DNA of 64,000 nt from Pseudomonadales bacterium. Its GTDB lineage: Bacteria; Pseudomonadota; Gammaproteobacteria; Pseudomonadales; DC-out160. Location of the stretch: positions 1 through 64,000 of the forward strand of contig JAHRWA010000104.1 of the NCBI GenBank assembly GCA_019090455.1, written 5' to 3'. Shown here one piece after another: positions 1 through 8,231 of the stretch. The first letter of the stretch is position 1. Every line of letters starts with the position of its first letter. The notes under the pieces were generated by a model. That model made no database searches. It saw only the letters and a program-made list of their open reading frames with translations, and had not been told where the DNA came from. Made by a program: the position numbers and the translations under genes.

Positions 1-143
1 TATTTCCTTGCTTAAGGGAGATACCATCGAATATCAGTCACCGGATAAGTTTCAAAGGAATTTATTTTGAAAGTTAACGGGACAGCAGTGAAAATTTGTA
101 TAAGTTTAGCAATAATAGAAAATGTCGATGCGGAAGAGAAATC

Positions 144-680
144 ATGATGCTAAAACAAAATTTCGAACTCATGGCTGATTATAATCAGTGGATGAATAAC
201 AATATCTATGAGGCGGCTTCCCAATTTAATACCTCTGAACTTGCTGAAAATCGCGGAGCGTTCTTTGGTTCAGTCCTCGGTACGTTAAATCACATTCTTG
301 TCGGCGATATCGTTTGGCTCAAACGTTTTTCGGAACATACATCCCCATTAAAATCGCTGGATTATATTCGTAGTCTTGAAAGCCCCCAGGCTCTAAATTC
401 TATTTTGTACACAGATTTTGAAAAACTGCTAAGTGCTAGAATAAAAATGGACAGTACAATCCTAGCGTTTACTCAGGAACTTACCGAAGCGGTACTATCT
501 TCTTCGTTGATCTATAGCAATACTAAAGGCAAACTGTTTACCCGAAATATGGGTGCTCTTATTCAACATTTTTTTAATCACCAAACGCATCATCGAGGAC
601 AGGCAACTGTTCTACTGAATCAAGCCGGTATTGATGTGGGGGTGACAGATTTGTTAATGAGTATTCCAGATGAGCGATAG
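144..680 (+). CDS. DinB family protein
   Basis: About 178 residues. The protein resembles the DinB/YfiT four-helix-bundle family of putative metal-dependent enzymes. Visible supports are the N-terminal LMADYNQWMN segment, an LNHILVGD helix carrying the first expected metal His, and a C-terminal FNHQTHHRGQ segment with the His cluster that completes the usual metal triad. The frame is open from 96, but ATG 144 follows a GAAGAGA purine stretch and begins the family-like part, so it is preferred. The natural substrate of this family member is not evident. A VOC gene follows on the same strand after 91 bases. The 143 bases before it hold no gene I can support. Confidence 0.8.
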   Translation: MMLKQNFELMADYNQWMNNNIYEAASQFNTSELAENRGAFFGSVLGTLNHILVGDIVWLKRFSEHTSPLKSLDYIRSLESPQALNSILYTDFEKLLSARIKMDSTILAFTQELTEAVLSSSLIYSNTKGKLFTRNMGALIQHFFNHQTHHRGQATVLLNQAGIDVGVTDLLMSIPDER

Positions 681-771
681 GCAAAAATAAGGCTTCAAAA
701 GGTCGACCATACATTACCTTATTTCTAATTTAGGGTTGATATGACGGCATAACAATCTCGGGAGATTACCC

Positions 772-1167
772 ATGAAAGAAATAACACGAATTAATCATGT
801 AGGATTGAGGGTGACGGATTTGAAGGTCACGCGTTCATTTTATGAAAAGCTAGGTTTTGTCTTTTTGATGGGGCCTGTGGGTCCAGAACCTGTGGCTATC
901 ATGGAGCACCCTTCTGGCGTCAATATCAATTTTATTTTAAATGCGAATTCCAGCAGTACTGAGAATAAACTTATGGATATTGCCGAAAAGCATACGGGTT
1001 ATACTCACATTGCATTAGAGGTCTCTAATGCAGAATCAGCAGCAAAAGAAATTGAAAAGTTAGGGTTCGTTATTACAGAAAAAGTTGAGTTTGAAGGGGC
1101 CCAATTCTTTTTTATTAGAGATCCTGACCGCAACGTTATTGAATTTCATCAGCCAGCAGGCAAGTAG
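772..1167 (+). CDS. VOC family (glyoxalase/dioxygenase fold) protein
   Basis: 131 residues with the paired beta-alpha-beta-beta-beta layout of the vicinal oxygen chelate superfamily. It begins INHVGLRVTDL with the first metal His at residue 9, has YTHIALEV in the middle for the second His, and ends IRDPDRNVIEFHQP, which supplies the typical Glu ligand. These are the residues expected to hold one divalent metal. The exact reaction (lactoylglutathione lyase, epimerase, dioxygenase or resistance protein) cannot be read from the sequence. The stop codon sits inside the AGGAGG ribosome-binding site of the next gene, so the two are probably translated from one message. Confidence 0.85.
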   Translation: MKEITRINHVGLRVTDLKVTRSFYEKLGFVFLMGPVGPEPVAIMEHPSGVNINFILNANSSSTENKLMDIAEKHTGYTHIALEVSNAESAAKEIEKLGFVITEKVEFEGAQFFFIRDPDRNVIEFHQPAGK

Positions 1168-1179
1168 GAGGCCGAAAAG

Positions 1180-1458
1180 TTGGACAATACCAATATGAGA
1201 TTAAGAGATTTAAAAGGCTTTGGTCCAAAGAGCGAAGAGATATTAGCGAACGTTAATGTAAACTCGGTTGAGGATTTTATGGCTGTTGATCCTTTTGATT
1301 TATACAAAGAATTAAAAGAAAAAGTGAAAGGGACCGGGCTAAATTCAATTTATGCCATCATTGGCGCTAGAGAGGGGCTACATTGGCAAGAAGTTTCCAG
1401 AACTCGAAAATCTGAAATATTAATGAGGCTGGATGATATGGGGATAGCGCCAAAATAG
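1180..1458 (+). CDS. TfoX C-terminal-domain-like helix-hairpin-helix protein
   Basis: 92 residues, matching the stand-alone TfoX/Sxy C-terminal domain: LRDLKGFGPKSEEIL near the N terminus is a helix-hairpin-helix-like motif, followed by VEDFMAVDPFDLYKELK and a terminal YAIIGAREG..W segment. Full-length TfoX controls competence in other gammaproteobacteria; a lone C-terminal domain has no assigned role, so competence control is only a guess. The start is TTG 1180, chosen because a perfect AGGAGG at 1166-1171 is correctly spaced for it. ATG 1195 would be too far away. It converges on the T3SS operon, with a spacer of only about 30 bases. Confidence 0.75.
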   Translation: MDNTNMRLRDLKGFGPKSEEILANVNVNSVEDFMAVDPFDLYKELKEKVKGTGLNSIYAIIGAREGLHWQEVSRTRKSEILMRLDDMGIAPK

Positions 1459-1488
1459 AACTGTATCAGAAACTCATACAGCGCTTGT

Positions 1489-2280
1489 TTAACAGCTATG
1501 CCAATGGCAATTAGGTTTACCGTCTTCAAGGATGGTAGCCTCAAATTCTAAGTCTCCCTTCCCACTGTCACTAAAAGCACTCATTAATTTCGGAGCGTAG
1601 CGCTTAATGGTATTCATTGTATGATATTGAGTGGAGCTGGATTTTATCATCCAGTTCCCACTGCTTTGTTGAGTGATCATTAGATTGGTGTTGGGTAAAA
1701 ATGCGTTGTTTAACTTGATGGACAATTGTATTTGATCCGCCTTATCCTTTTTGCCGCTAAAGTTATAATCTTCAATGTAGGCGGTGTTCACATGTTTAGC
1801 TATCAAGTCGACTGTTCTCTGATTGGGCGATGTGTTTGTCCCTCTTGTTGTTGATTCCGGTGTTGTTGATTCTGGTATTGTTGATGTGGGTGTTGCGGTT
1901 TGTTTAAGAATAATGTGTTGAAACGGAATTCCAAAAAATGTAACGTTTTTATCTGCTGGAACGGGTAACTCGCTTGGCGTTTCTTCGTTGCTCTCAGGCT
2001 TGTTTGGTTCGAGTGATATTTTCTCTTGTTCTTTCAGACCTGCCGTAGAAGGGTTGAGTTTGGTGTGGTCTGGCGATTCAGTTTTTGTCGGGCGTGGGCT
2101 TTTTAGCAAAGCTTTAAAATTCTCGCTCCTCTCGCGTTGACGTAAGTCTTGTGTATTTGAATGAGAGGTTTTTGAATTAACTTGTTGAGTGTCAGGAGAT
2201 TGAGTTTTGCTTGCTGGATCGCGAACAGGTTTGATGTCGTTATATTTCCTGGTTGGATAAGGATTTGACGTTGTCTTCAT
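1489..2280 (-). CDS. sctP: Probable T3SS needle-length/SctP-like protein
   Basis: 263 residues, last gene of the T3SS operon. The first 170 residues are polar and rich in Pro, Ser and Thr, with internal short repeats (TIPESTTPESTTRGT) typical of extended ruler regions. The last 90 residues (DLIAKHVNTAYI onward) look folded, as in the C-terminal substrate-switch domain of YscP/HpaP/FliK-like proteins. The assignment rests mainly on position, directly after sctN and sctO as in Yersinia, and on composition; sequence conservation in this family is low. It overlaps sctO by an ATGA junction. In the family the protein sets needle length and switches secretion to later substrates. An anchoring protein of another kind cannot be excluded. 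Confidence 0.6.
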   Translation of the reverse strand: MKTTSNPYPTRKYNDIKPVRDPASKTQSPDTQQVNSKTSHSNTQDLRQRERSENFKALLKSPRPTKTESPDHTKLNPSTAGLKEQEKISLEPNKPESNEETPSELPVPADKNVTFFGIPFQHIILKQTATPTSTIPESTTPESTTRGTNTSPNQRTVDLIAKHVNTAYIEDYNFSGKKDKADQIQLSIKLNNAFLPNTNLMITQQSSGNWMIKSSSTQYHTMNTIKRYAPKLMSAFSDSGKGDLEFEATILEDGKPNCHWHSC

Positions 2281-2783
2281 GAGAGGATTCCCATTAGGGT
2301 AGCTGATGTTCGAAACAGTTCCTCTGTCTGTTGTTCGTCCTGTTGCCTTTGGCGTTGTAGACGCTTTCGGTGGAGTTCATGGATACGTGTGTCCAGGGCT
2401 TCTCGTTTAAGTCGTAGTTTTTTTAATGAACGCAAAGCATCTTTCTCTTTTGTTTCCATTAAGTTGAGTTGTTCTTTCGCGTCGAGTACTTTGTTTTTGT
2501 TCGTCTCCGCTAGGTTGGCTAAATTTTTGATGTAGCTTCTTTGAGCGGCAAGTCTGGTGCTGTTGATAGTTCCAGAGAGAGCGACATTTTTTTCCAGCTG
2601 ATAATGATCTATTGATTTCGCCAATTGTAATTCTGTTTGTGGTAATTGCTCTTGGGCTTCGGCTAGTTTTGTTTGAGCGGATAACCAAAGCGTGTGTGAT
2701 GCATCTATGCGTCGTTCTCTTATACGCCGTAATTTTTCAAGCTGAGCTGTGTGGTTCAGGTCGACTTTATTCATTGGGTGCAA
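2277..2783 (-). CDS. sctO: T3SS central stalk protein SctO
   Basis: 168 residues, almost entirely charged alpha-helix with long coiled-coil stretches (QLEKLRRIRERRID, LNLMETKEKDALRSLKKLRLK), as in the YscO/HrpO/FliJ family, which forms the rotor-like stalk inside the SctN ATPase hexamer. Size and position between sctN and the sctP-like gene match the family. The frame opens at 2783, but ATG 2774 (MNKVDLN) is an equally plausible start. Both overlap the end of sctN, pointing to translational coupling. Sequence identity in this family is low, so the call depends on coiled-coil composition and gene order. Confidence 0.75.
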   Translation of the reverse strand: MHPMNKVDLNHTAQLEKLRRIRERRIDASHTLWLSAQTKLAEAQEQLPQTELQLAKSIDHYQLEKNVALSGTINSTRLAAQRSYIKNLANLAETNKNKVLDAKEQLNLMETKEKDALRSLKKLRLKREALDTRIHELHRKRLQRQRQQDEQQTEELFRTSATLMGILS

Positions 2784-4090
2784 TTGTTTAATTGAGTGAG
2801 AGTCTGTTCAAGGCTTGTTACCGTGTCGGTGTCTTGCTGTAGCAATTCACGAATCGATTGATGAGATGCGATAGTCTGATCGGAATCGAGATCTCGGCCG
2901 GCTTCGTATTCACCCAGCTGCAATAGCAATTCTAGATCGCGATATTTGGCCAATCTTCTCCTTACTTCTAATGCGGCGTCTCTATGTTCGGTGTCTACGG
3001 TACGATTCATAGTGCGGCTGGTGCTGGCGAGAATATCAATGGCGGGGAAGTGCGCGGATGCGGCCAGTTGGCGTGACATAACGATGTGACCATCCAGCAG
3101 CGAGCGCACTTCCTCTGAAATGGGATCGGCCTCGTCTTCGTCTTCAACTAAAACGGTATAGATTGCCGTAATAGTTCCGTGAGCATTATTGCCGGTTCGC
3201 TCCAAAAGTTTAGGTAATGTCGAGAAGACAGAAGGTGGGTATCCGCGTCTAGCGGGAGGCTCACCCAGTGCAAGTCCTATATCACGCAAGGCTCTGGTGT
3301 ATCGGGTGATAGAGTCCATGAGTAGGAGTACACGCTTGCCTTGGTTCCGAAAATGTTCAGCGATAGCATGTCCGGCGTAAGCAGCTCGGGCTCTCTCCAT
3401 AGCAGGGCGGTCGGATGTAGCAACGATGATGATGCTTTTCTTTAAACCAGACGGTCCCAGATTGTCTGCGATAAATTCGTTGACCTCTCGACCTCTTTCG
3501 CCCACCAAGATAATGACGTTGATGTCGGCTTCTGTGTTTTTGGCTAACATGCCGAGCAGGGTGCTTTTGCCCACACCCGCTGTAGCGAAAATACCGAGGC
3601 GTTGGCCTAACCCTAACGTTAGCAGTCCATCGATGGCACGAATTCCAGTGATCAGGGGTTTATCAATAGGAAGTCTTTTCATGGGATCGGGTGATGATTG
3701 ATATATCGCTGTGGTGTGCTGACAGAGAGGCTGTGGCATGCCGTCGATAGCTTTTCCGTTAGCATCGATCACCCTTCCTAGTAGTGAAATTCCCACAGGG
3801 AGATTTGAAGCGCTATTTGCGATGGTGACTTCCATCGTAGAAGAGACGCCTTCTAAAGGTCCTAATGGTGAGACTAATGTATTGTTGCCAGAGACTCCAA
3901 TGGCCTCAGCATATAATGTGTAATCCGATTGGGTATCTTTCAAGAGACAAAGATCCCCAATCCGTGCCGAGATTCCGGTCACTTTAACTAAGGTGCCGTA
4001 GGCTTCTACGACCTTGCCAATAGTTTCAATCGGTCTGGATTGCTGGATGGCGGCGACTAAAGGATCTTGTTCCGGGTTTAGATCAATCAT
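2771..4090 (-). CDS. sctN: T3SS ATPase SctN
   Basis: Cytoplasmic hexameric ATPase of the T3SS that strips chaperones from and unfolds export substrates. Walker A ATAGVGKSTLL, the family signature VILVGERGREVNEFI, Walker B RVLLLMDSITRYTRA and the GEPPARRGYPPSVFS segment are all present. Together these separate it from F1 ATPase beta subunits and place it with YscN/HrcN/FliI. The frame opens at 4117, but ATG 4090 gives 439 residues and leaves only a short overlap with sctL, so it is used here; neither start has a clear ribosome-binding site. Its operon partners (secretin, SctD, no flagellar genes) make this the virulence type rather than FliI. Confidence 0.95.
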   Translation of the reverse strand: MIDLNPEQDPLVAAIQQSRPIETIGKVVEAYGTLVKVTGISARIGDLCLLKDTQSDYTLYAEAIGVSGNNTLVSPLGPLEGVSSTMEVTIANSASNLPVGISLLGRVIDANGKAIDGMPQPLCQHTTAIYQSSPDPMKRLPIDKPLITGIRAIDGLLTLGLGQRLGIFATAGVGKSTLLGMLAKNTEADINVIILVGERGREVNEFIADNLGPSGLKKSIIIVATSDRPAMERARAAYAGHAIAEHFRNQGKRVLLLMDSITRYTRALRDIGLALGEPPARRGYPPSVFSTLPKLLERTGNNAHGTITAIYTVLVEDEDEADPISEEVRSLLDGHIVMSRQLAASAHFPAIDILASTSRTMNRTVDTEHRDAALEVRRRLAKYRDLELLLQLGEYEAGRDLDSDQTIASHQSIRELLQQDTDTVTSLEQTLTQLNNCTQ

Positions 4091-4790
4091 GACCGGCGTC
4101 CGTTGGGATGGGGGCATGGGAAGTGAGCAATAGATTGTTCTCTATTTTATCTAATTGATCTTGCAGTCCTGCGTGTAAGACTCCCGCTTCAGATTCAACA
4201 ACACACCCGAATACCGATAATGTAGAATCCGCAATGATTGTGATTGAGTCAACCTGTGAATAATATTGTTTAAATCCTTCTAGCTTGGATTGAGTTGCTG
4301 CCAGAGCAGAGGGATGAACTCTGATACGTAAAAATTGATTGGCTCTCGAGGCTTCCAGTGCACTGACTATCAAGTTGCTGACAAGATGCTCCGATTCCAG
4401 TTGAGGTAAAATTCGCTTGGTAATGGCAGTCGCGAGTTTAATGAGTCTCTCATTGGATTTCTCAAGAAATTGTTGCGCTGTTTTTTGTGCCGTTGCAAGT
4501 AATGTTGCCATTTCTGCTGTTGCTTCATTTCTCCCTAGAATCAAGCCTTCCTGATAAGCCTCTGATTTCAGCTGCTCTGCTTCTTTCTTGGTTTGTTCCC
4601 ATAGTGCATTGGCTTGATCTATAGTCGAACTCGAATTAAGAAAATTAGCCACTTTGGCTTGAGGTATGCGCCTACCTTGCAGCTGTCGAGACCAACGATG
4701 ATGATCGACTATTGTGGTTTCCCTGGTTTCTGTGGTGCTAAGGGCACTAGGGGTATTAAGGGTATGACTGCATCGTGTCTGAGTAGGCAT
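4083..4790 (-). CDS. sctL: T3SS ATPase-stator protein SctL
   Basis: 235 residues of the YscL/HrpF/FliH family, which links the SctN ATPase to the SctQ/SctK sorting platform. A central helical, Gln/Glu-rich part (ALWEQTKKEAEQLKSEA, then GRNEATAEMATLLATAQ) precedes a folded C-terminal domain ending GCVVESEAGVLHAGLQDQLDKI, a recognisable FliH/SctL signature. The only reasonable start, ATG 4790, makes its first 27 codons overlap the end of sctK by 82 bases, which is long for this kind of operon. No later Met, Val or Leu start keeps a normal length. Confidence 0.9.
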   Translation of the reverse strand: MPTQTRCSHTLNTPSALSTTETRETTIVDHHRWSRQLQGRRIPQAKVANFLNSSSTIDQANALWEQTKKEAEQLKSEAYQEGLILGRNEATAEMATLLATAQKTAQQFLEKSNERLIKLATAITKRILPQLESEHLVSNLIVSALEASRANQFLRIRVHPSALAATQSKLEGFKQYYSQVDSITIIADSTLSVFGCVVESEAGVLHAGLQDQLDKIENNLLLTSHAPIPTDAGHD

Positions 4791-5458
4791 GAGTGAAATT
4801 CCTCTGATTCTAATTGCGCTTCGGGTCTTCGTTTTCGTCCTATAGTCTGGATGCGACTGCGAGATTGGGAATACAGTTGAGATTGAGTTAACTCGGAGTA
4901 CCAGCTAGCAGGGAAGGACAGTGCGATACGTTCTCTAACGAAGGTTTGACTGTCTGGGAAGGGGCTGTTTTCGAATTGGTGCCTTACGAAATTCATGACT
5001 TCAATATAAGCATATCGATAAAGCTGAACTCGTAATTGAGTATTGGAAGCGGGCAACATCAGTTTAGCGTTTCCTGATGATTTTGATTGTATGACTCTAT
5101 GATAAATTTCTGAGCTGAGCACCTCATGTAATTGCAAAATAGTGTTTTGAGAAACCAGTGTGCGTAATGCGTGTTGGCAGGCGGTGGCACCGATTTCAAG
5201 TAGCAAAGCCATTTGTTCTGAAAAAGAGGTCAATAACCAAAGATGTTTTTCTAAATCAGTATTGTCTGGAAGTGAAGCCGGTGGTGATTGAAATAGAGTG
5301 AATTGACGACTTAAGTTGTCTGCAATCCAACGTCGGCCCACAGCCTCTTTTACGGCTAATGAAATTAGACCGCCATCGATATGTTGAATCCAGCTAGGGT
5401 GCAGGTCGGTAATAGCCATTGTCTGTAGAGCACTATGATTCACCCTCAATCTCCCCAT
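4709..5458 (-). CDS. sctK: T3SS sorting-platform protein SctK
   Basis: About 249 residues, lying between sctJ and sctL exactly where yscK lies in Yersinia. It has the helical make-up and the HPSWIQHIDG-like N terminus expected of SctK, which forms the pods of the cytoplasmic sorting platform. The family is poorly conserved, so position carries most of the weight. Starts at 5458 (13 extra residues, 26-base overlap with sctJ) or 5419 (MAITDLHPSW) are both possible. The C terminus is unusually Pro/Leu-rich (AVIPLIPLVPLAPQKPG) and lies in the 82-base stretch that also encodes the start of SctL. Confidence 0.75.
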   Translation of the reverse strand: MGRLRVNHSALQTMAITDLHPSWIQHIDGGLISLAVKEAVGRRWIADNLSRQFTLFQSPPASLPDNTDLEKHLWLLTSFSEQMALLLEIGATACQHALRTLVSQNTILQLHEVLSSEIYHRVIQSKSSGNAKLMLPASNTQLRVQLYRYAYIEVMNFVRHQFENSPFPDSQTFVRERIALSFPASWYSELTQSQLYSQSRSRIQTIGRKRRPEAQLESEEFHSCLLRHDAVIPLIPLVPLAPQKPGKPQ

Positions 5459-6089
5459 CGATTAGATGGTCGGTAGTGTCTACGCGAGAGAAAAATTTGA
5501 CCGTTACTCGATTGACATCATTTAGACCCTCGACACCATCAGTGATGATTGCCTTGATGTCCGTTTCATAAAGGGATAGGTCAACGCCAGGTTGCTGAAT
5601 TATGATGACTGAAACGGAGGCAGACTGTTTGTCTTTATCTAACAACGACAATTCAGGTAGAGCGACGTGGACACGTGCTGAGGCAACGCCATCAATTTCC
5701 ATCAGTGTCGTGGAAAACTCCTCCGATAACGCGTGTAAATAGCGCGCTCGTTCTTCAATGGGTGAGGAGACGAATCCTTCTTTAGCAAAAATTTCTCCCA
5801 TGGTCTTCTTGGCAGTGCGAGGCAGTCCTAAGGATTTGAGTATCGCCATTGCTTGTGGAAAGGATTCTTTGGGAACGGTAATGCTCCAACTCTCATCATC
5901 AAGAGCGGGTTCCTTATTGGCGTCGACCTTTGCTGATAATAATGCCGCTTCGACTTCATTCGCTTGTTGCTCCGTTAGATTGGAGTAGAGCGGAGACTGC
6001 TTACAAGAACAGACTGCCAATGCGAGCAGCGTGGCTAGGCTTATCTTAGCCACTGATTTGAAGTGGAGCTTAATAGTCAGGTTTATCAT
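5433..6089 (-). CDS. sctJ: T3SS inner-ring lipoprotein SctJ
   Basis: YscJ/HrcJ/PrgK family lipoprotein that forms the inner-membrane ring. From ATG 6089 it has a signal sequence ending at a Cys-Ser-Cys lipidation site (Cys27 or, more typically, Cys29). Ring-building motif 1 (LYSNLTEQQANEVEAALL) and motif 2 (ASARVHVALPELSLL..DVNRVTVKFF) follow. The frame extends to a TTG at 6107 next to the sctI stop. Oddly, the protein ends soon after motif 2 and lacks the C-terminal membrane helix found in YscJ. The overlap with sctK gives no sign of a frameshift that would restore one. Confidence 0.9.
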   Translation of the reverse strand: MINLTIKLHFKSVAKISLATLLALAVCSCKQSPLYSNLTEQQANEVEAALLSAKVDANKEPALDDESWSITVPKESFPQAMAILKSLGLPRTAKKTMGEIFAKEGFVSSPIEERARYLHALSEEFSTTLMEIDGVASARVHVALPELSLLDKDKQSASVSVIIIQQPGVDLSLYETDIKAIITDGVEGLNDVNRVTVKFFSRVDTTDHLIDGEIEGES

Positions 6090-6107
6090 TTTAAAAAGGT
6101 AACTCAA

Positions 6108-6536
6108 CTAGGATTGTTGTTTAAAGAGCTGTTGAATTCCATCGGAAGATCGATTTGCTACATTGGCAGTCATCTCACTTTGGAACAAAAATTCATGGGC
6201 TTTTACGGTAATCTTAAGCATTTCGCCTGGCGTGAGATCTGCGTTAGGAGAAGATACTTTCAGTGCTTCTGTTTCAATGCGATTGCTACTACCGTTTAGT
6301 GATTTCAACATGTTCAATACGTTATCAAAACCGGTACTTTGGTTTTCAGTGGGGGGTACGGCTGTGACTTTGTTACTCAAAGAGGAGGCGGATGTCCGAT
6401 CGATACTGTCAGGTTGCATTAAATTATTAAATTGCGTGATATCAAATACGGCGGCTTGGCCTCCTGATGCGGCTCCAGAGGGAGCGGCTACTGGCGTTGT
6501 GGCTAATAATGCAGGTGAGAGTATTAAATCAGGCAT
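6108..6536 (-). CDS. sctI: T3SS inner rod protein SctI
   Basis: 142 residues. The C-terminal 40 residues (LTPGEMLKITVKAHEFLF followed by QSEMTANVANRSSDGIQQL) match the conserved end of YscI/HrpB inner-rod proteins, including the PGxML helix start and the polar face ending in an xxLLK/Q-like tail. The N-terminal 90 residues are Ala/Ser/Thr-rich and variable, as usual. The family forms the rod that anchors the needle within the basal body. It lies directly upstream of sctJ, as in Yersinia, and downstream of the needle-like gene, from which a long stem-loop separates it. Confidence 0.85.
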   Translation of the reverse strand: MPDLILSPALLATTPVAAPSGAASGGQAAVFDITQFNNLMQPDSIDRTSASSLSNKVTAVPPTENQSTGFDNVLNMLKSLNGSSNRIETEALKVSSPNADLTPGEMLKITVKAHEFLFQSEMTANVANRSSDGIQQLFKQQS

Positions 6537-6581
6537 GCTTTTTTCCTTAGCTATTAAATTGGGTGTTTGTTCAACTCTATG

Positions 6582-6627
6582 CTCTATACAACTCTATGCC
6601 CTGAAAAGAGCATAGAGTTGTATAGAG
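6582..6627 (-). repeat. Long stem-loop between the needle-like gene and sctI
   Basis: A perfect 18-bp inverted repeat, arms 6582-6599 and 6610-6627 with a 10-base loop, starts 9 bases after the stop of the needle-like gene. A further partial copy of the arm (caactctat) lies at 6572-6580. No T-run follows on the minus strand, so it is more likely an mRNA-stabilising or processing hairpin than a terminator. Confidence 0.75.
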
Positions 6628-6635
6628 GGAAACTA

Positions 6636-7007
6636 TCAACCTTTACGTGCCAGGGTCTCAAGTGCTTTTCCCACGCTAGAGGTGGACGTGGATGCGTTAT
6701 TGGCAATAAACCCCATACGCATGCTTTGAGCGGTGAGTAACGCCATGGTTTTTGGGTCGTCGTAACCTTGGTTGCCAATTTTATCGGAGAGGTCTGTGAT
6801 GATATTGGCTTGTTGGTTGAGCGTGTCTCCCCAAGCAGAGGCCATGGCTTCGTACCAATTCTTCTTATTCTTAGAGTCCACAACACCGGGTGCACTGAAT
6901 CCAGACTGGGCTCCTAAACGGGTTGCTGTGACTTCTTGTGGGTTTGCAGAAGACGAAGGGGTATTCGTCGCGACGTAGTTGTTAGTTAATGTATTCATAT
7001 CGCTCAT
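6636..7007 (-). CDS. Candidate T3SS needle/filament subunit (SctF position)
   Basis: 123 residues, no signal peptide. A disordered Ser/Thr/Asn-rich first 45 residues precedes a predicted helical hairpin: helix 1 around NWYEAMASAWGDTLNQQANI, a turn at GYDDPKT, and helix 2 around MALLTAQSMRMGFIANNAST ending VGKALETLARKG. A two-helix polymerising subunit and the position between sctD and sctI are what one expects of SctF, the needle. However, needle proteins are usually about 80 residues and the classical needle sequence pattern is not recognisable. An EspA/SseB-like filament or a pilin-like HrpA analogue is an alternative. It is separated by only 12 bases from sctD. Confidence 0.5.
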   Translation of the reverse strand: MSDMNTLTNNYVATNTPSSSANPQEVTATRLGAQSGFSAPGVVDSKNKKNWYEAMASAWGDTLNQQANIITDLSDKIGNQGYDDPKTMALLTAQSMRMGFIANNASTSTSSVGKALETLARKG

Positions 7008-7019
7008 AAGTTTTTCCTT

Positions 7020-8231
7020 TTAGTTTATTAAAAGTGCCTTTTCGCCTGAAACACGTTGCGAACCGGTTGTGGTGCTAATGATGAGTGTCTCGTTTTCAAT
7101 GGCGTCCAAGGTTGCGCCTCCTGGTAGTACGGAGCCGATGTAATAGCGCGAACCGTCTTTGCTAATGGCGTAGGGGTCAGCTCCTCTGACGGTTCGTGCC
7201 AAGAACTTTCCAGTACGCACGGAGGGTTTAGGCTTGGCTGCAACATCTAGATTTATTTTTATTATTTTACGCAATCCCTGTATTTCCTGAATAGCGCGAG
7301 AGTGTATCGCTGTGGCTATCTTGTTATCTGAACCATTGCTTTCTAAATGCTTGTTATCGAAACCAAAGTGCCCGCTAATTTTAACGGTTCCATTTCCTAG
7401 GGATTCGGTTGTGGCATTGATACCTGATAACCTGAGTATTTCTTTCACGTTCTGTGCAATGCGTAGATCGGCGGGGTTGGTTTTCTCTGTCAGTACTAAG
7501 TGATTTTCCGCCATGGCATTTGCTTCTGACTTCGTCTCTATTTTTTTCTCTGGTATTGAAGTCGGTATTAAGGCAGGTGTTGAAGTGGTTTGATGTGTTG
7601 TGAGATGAGATTCGTTTTTGTTCGCCACAGACAGCTGGGGAAAATTAGGGATAGGCGTAAAACGAGTTGTTAAGAAGAGTGCTACGCCGAAGAGAACAAA
7701 ACTTGTTATAAATATAGAGGGTTTGGTTAGTCTCCCTAGATTCCGAGGAGATGTAGTTTCAGTCTTGTCGCTGACATTATGAGTGTTATTGTTTTCTATT
7801 TGAGAAGGTACTAGTTTGAGGTGTGATTTGGATATGGCTGAATCCAAATGCTCATCATCGTGTAGGAGTGTTATTGCTGCATTACCTATTTCAATGATGT
7901 CATTGATGGCAATGTGACGACTTTGTGATGGGCTAAGTTTTTTTCCATTTATCACTAATTCCGCATCTAGAGGCGTCACTGAAAGTGCACCACCGATGCA
8001 ACTTATTAAACAATGCCTCTTTGCGATACCTTTGTCAGTGAGTATTACATCACAGTGGGTATCGCACCCGATATAAATGAGGTCACGATTTTTTAGTGAT
8101 AGCGTGGCTTTAGTGTGTAGTCCCGAGATAACGACTAGTGTCAGGGGTTGGTGAGTAAGCATGTCGCTAAAACGATTAGCCCCTTTGGATCGCATTGAAT
8201 TCGCCGATGTTGTTGATGCCGCCGCTGTCAT
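7020..8231 (-). CDS. sctD: T3SS inner-membrane ring protein SctD with FHA domain
   Basis: 403 residues. The N-terminal cytoplasmic part (about 28-130) is a forkhead-associated-like domain (LIYIGCDTHCDVILTD, KRHCLISCIGGALSV, HIAINDIIEIGNAAITLL). A Lys/Pro linker follows, then a single membrane helix around SIFITSFVLFGVALFLTT and a periplasmic part with a BON-like repeat (ILRLSGINATTESLGNGTVK). This is the YscD/PrgH architecture. The start overlaps the sctC stop in an ATGA junction. The C-terminal 60 residues (VRGADPYAISKDGSRYYIGS) resemble a further small periplasmic domain. Confidence 0.9.
   Translation of the reverse strand: MTAAASTTSANSMRSKGANRFSDMLTHQPLTLVVISGLHTKATLSLKNRDLIYIGCDTHCDVILTDKGIAKRHCLISCIGGALSVTPLDAELVINGKKLSPSQSRHIAINDIIEIGNAAITLLHDDEHLDSAISKSHLKLVPSQIENNNTHNVSDKTETTSPRNLGRLTKPSIFITSFVLFGVALFLTTRFTPIPNFPQLSVANKNESHLTTHQTTSTPALIPTSIPEKKIETKSEANAMAENHLVLTEKTNPADLRIAQNVKEILRLSGINATTESLGNGTVKISGHFGFDNKHLESNGSDNKIATAIHSRAIQEIQGLRKIIKINLDVAAKPKPSVRTGKFLARTVRGADPYAISKDGSRYYIGSVLPGGATLDAIENETLIISTTTGSQRVSGEKALLIN

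Noticed and set aside
1180-1458. Competence regulator Sxy/TfoX
   Set aside because: Only the C-terminal domain is present (92 residues); a competence role cannot be claimed.
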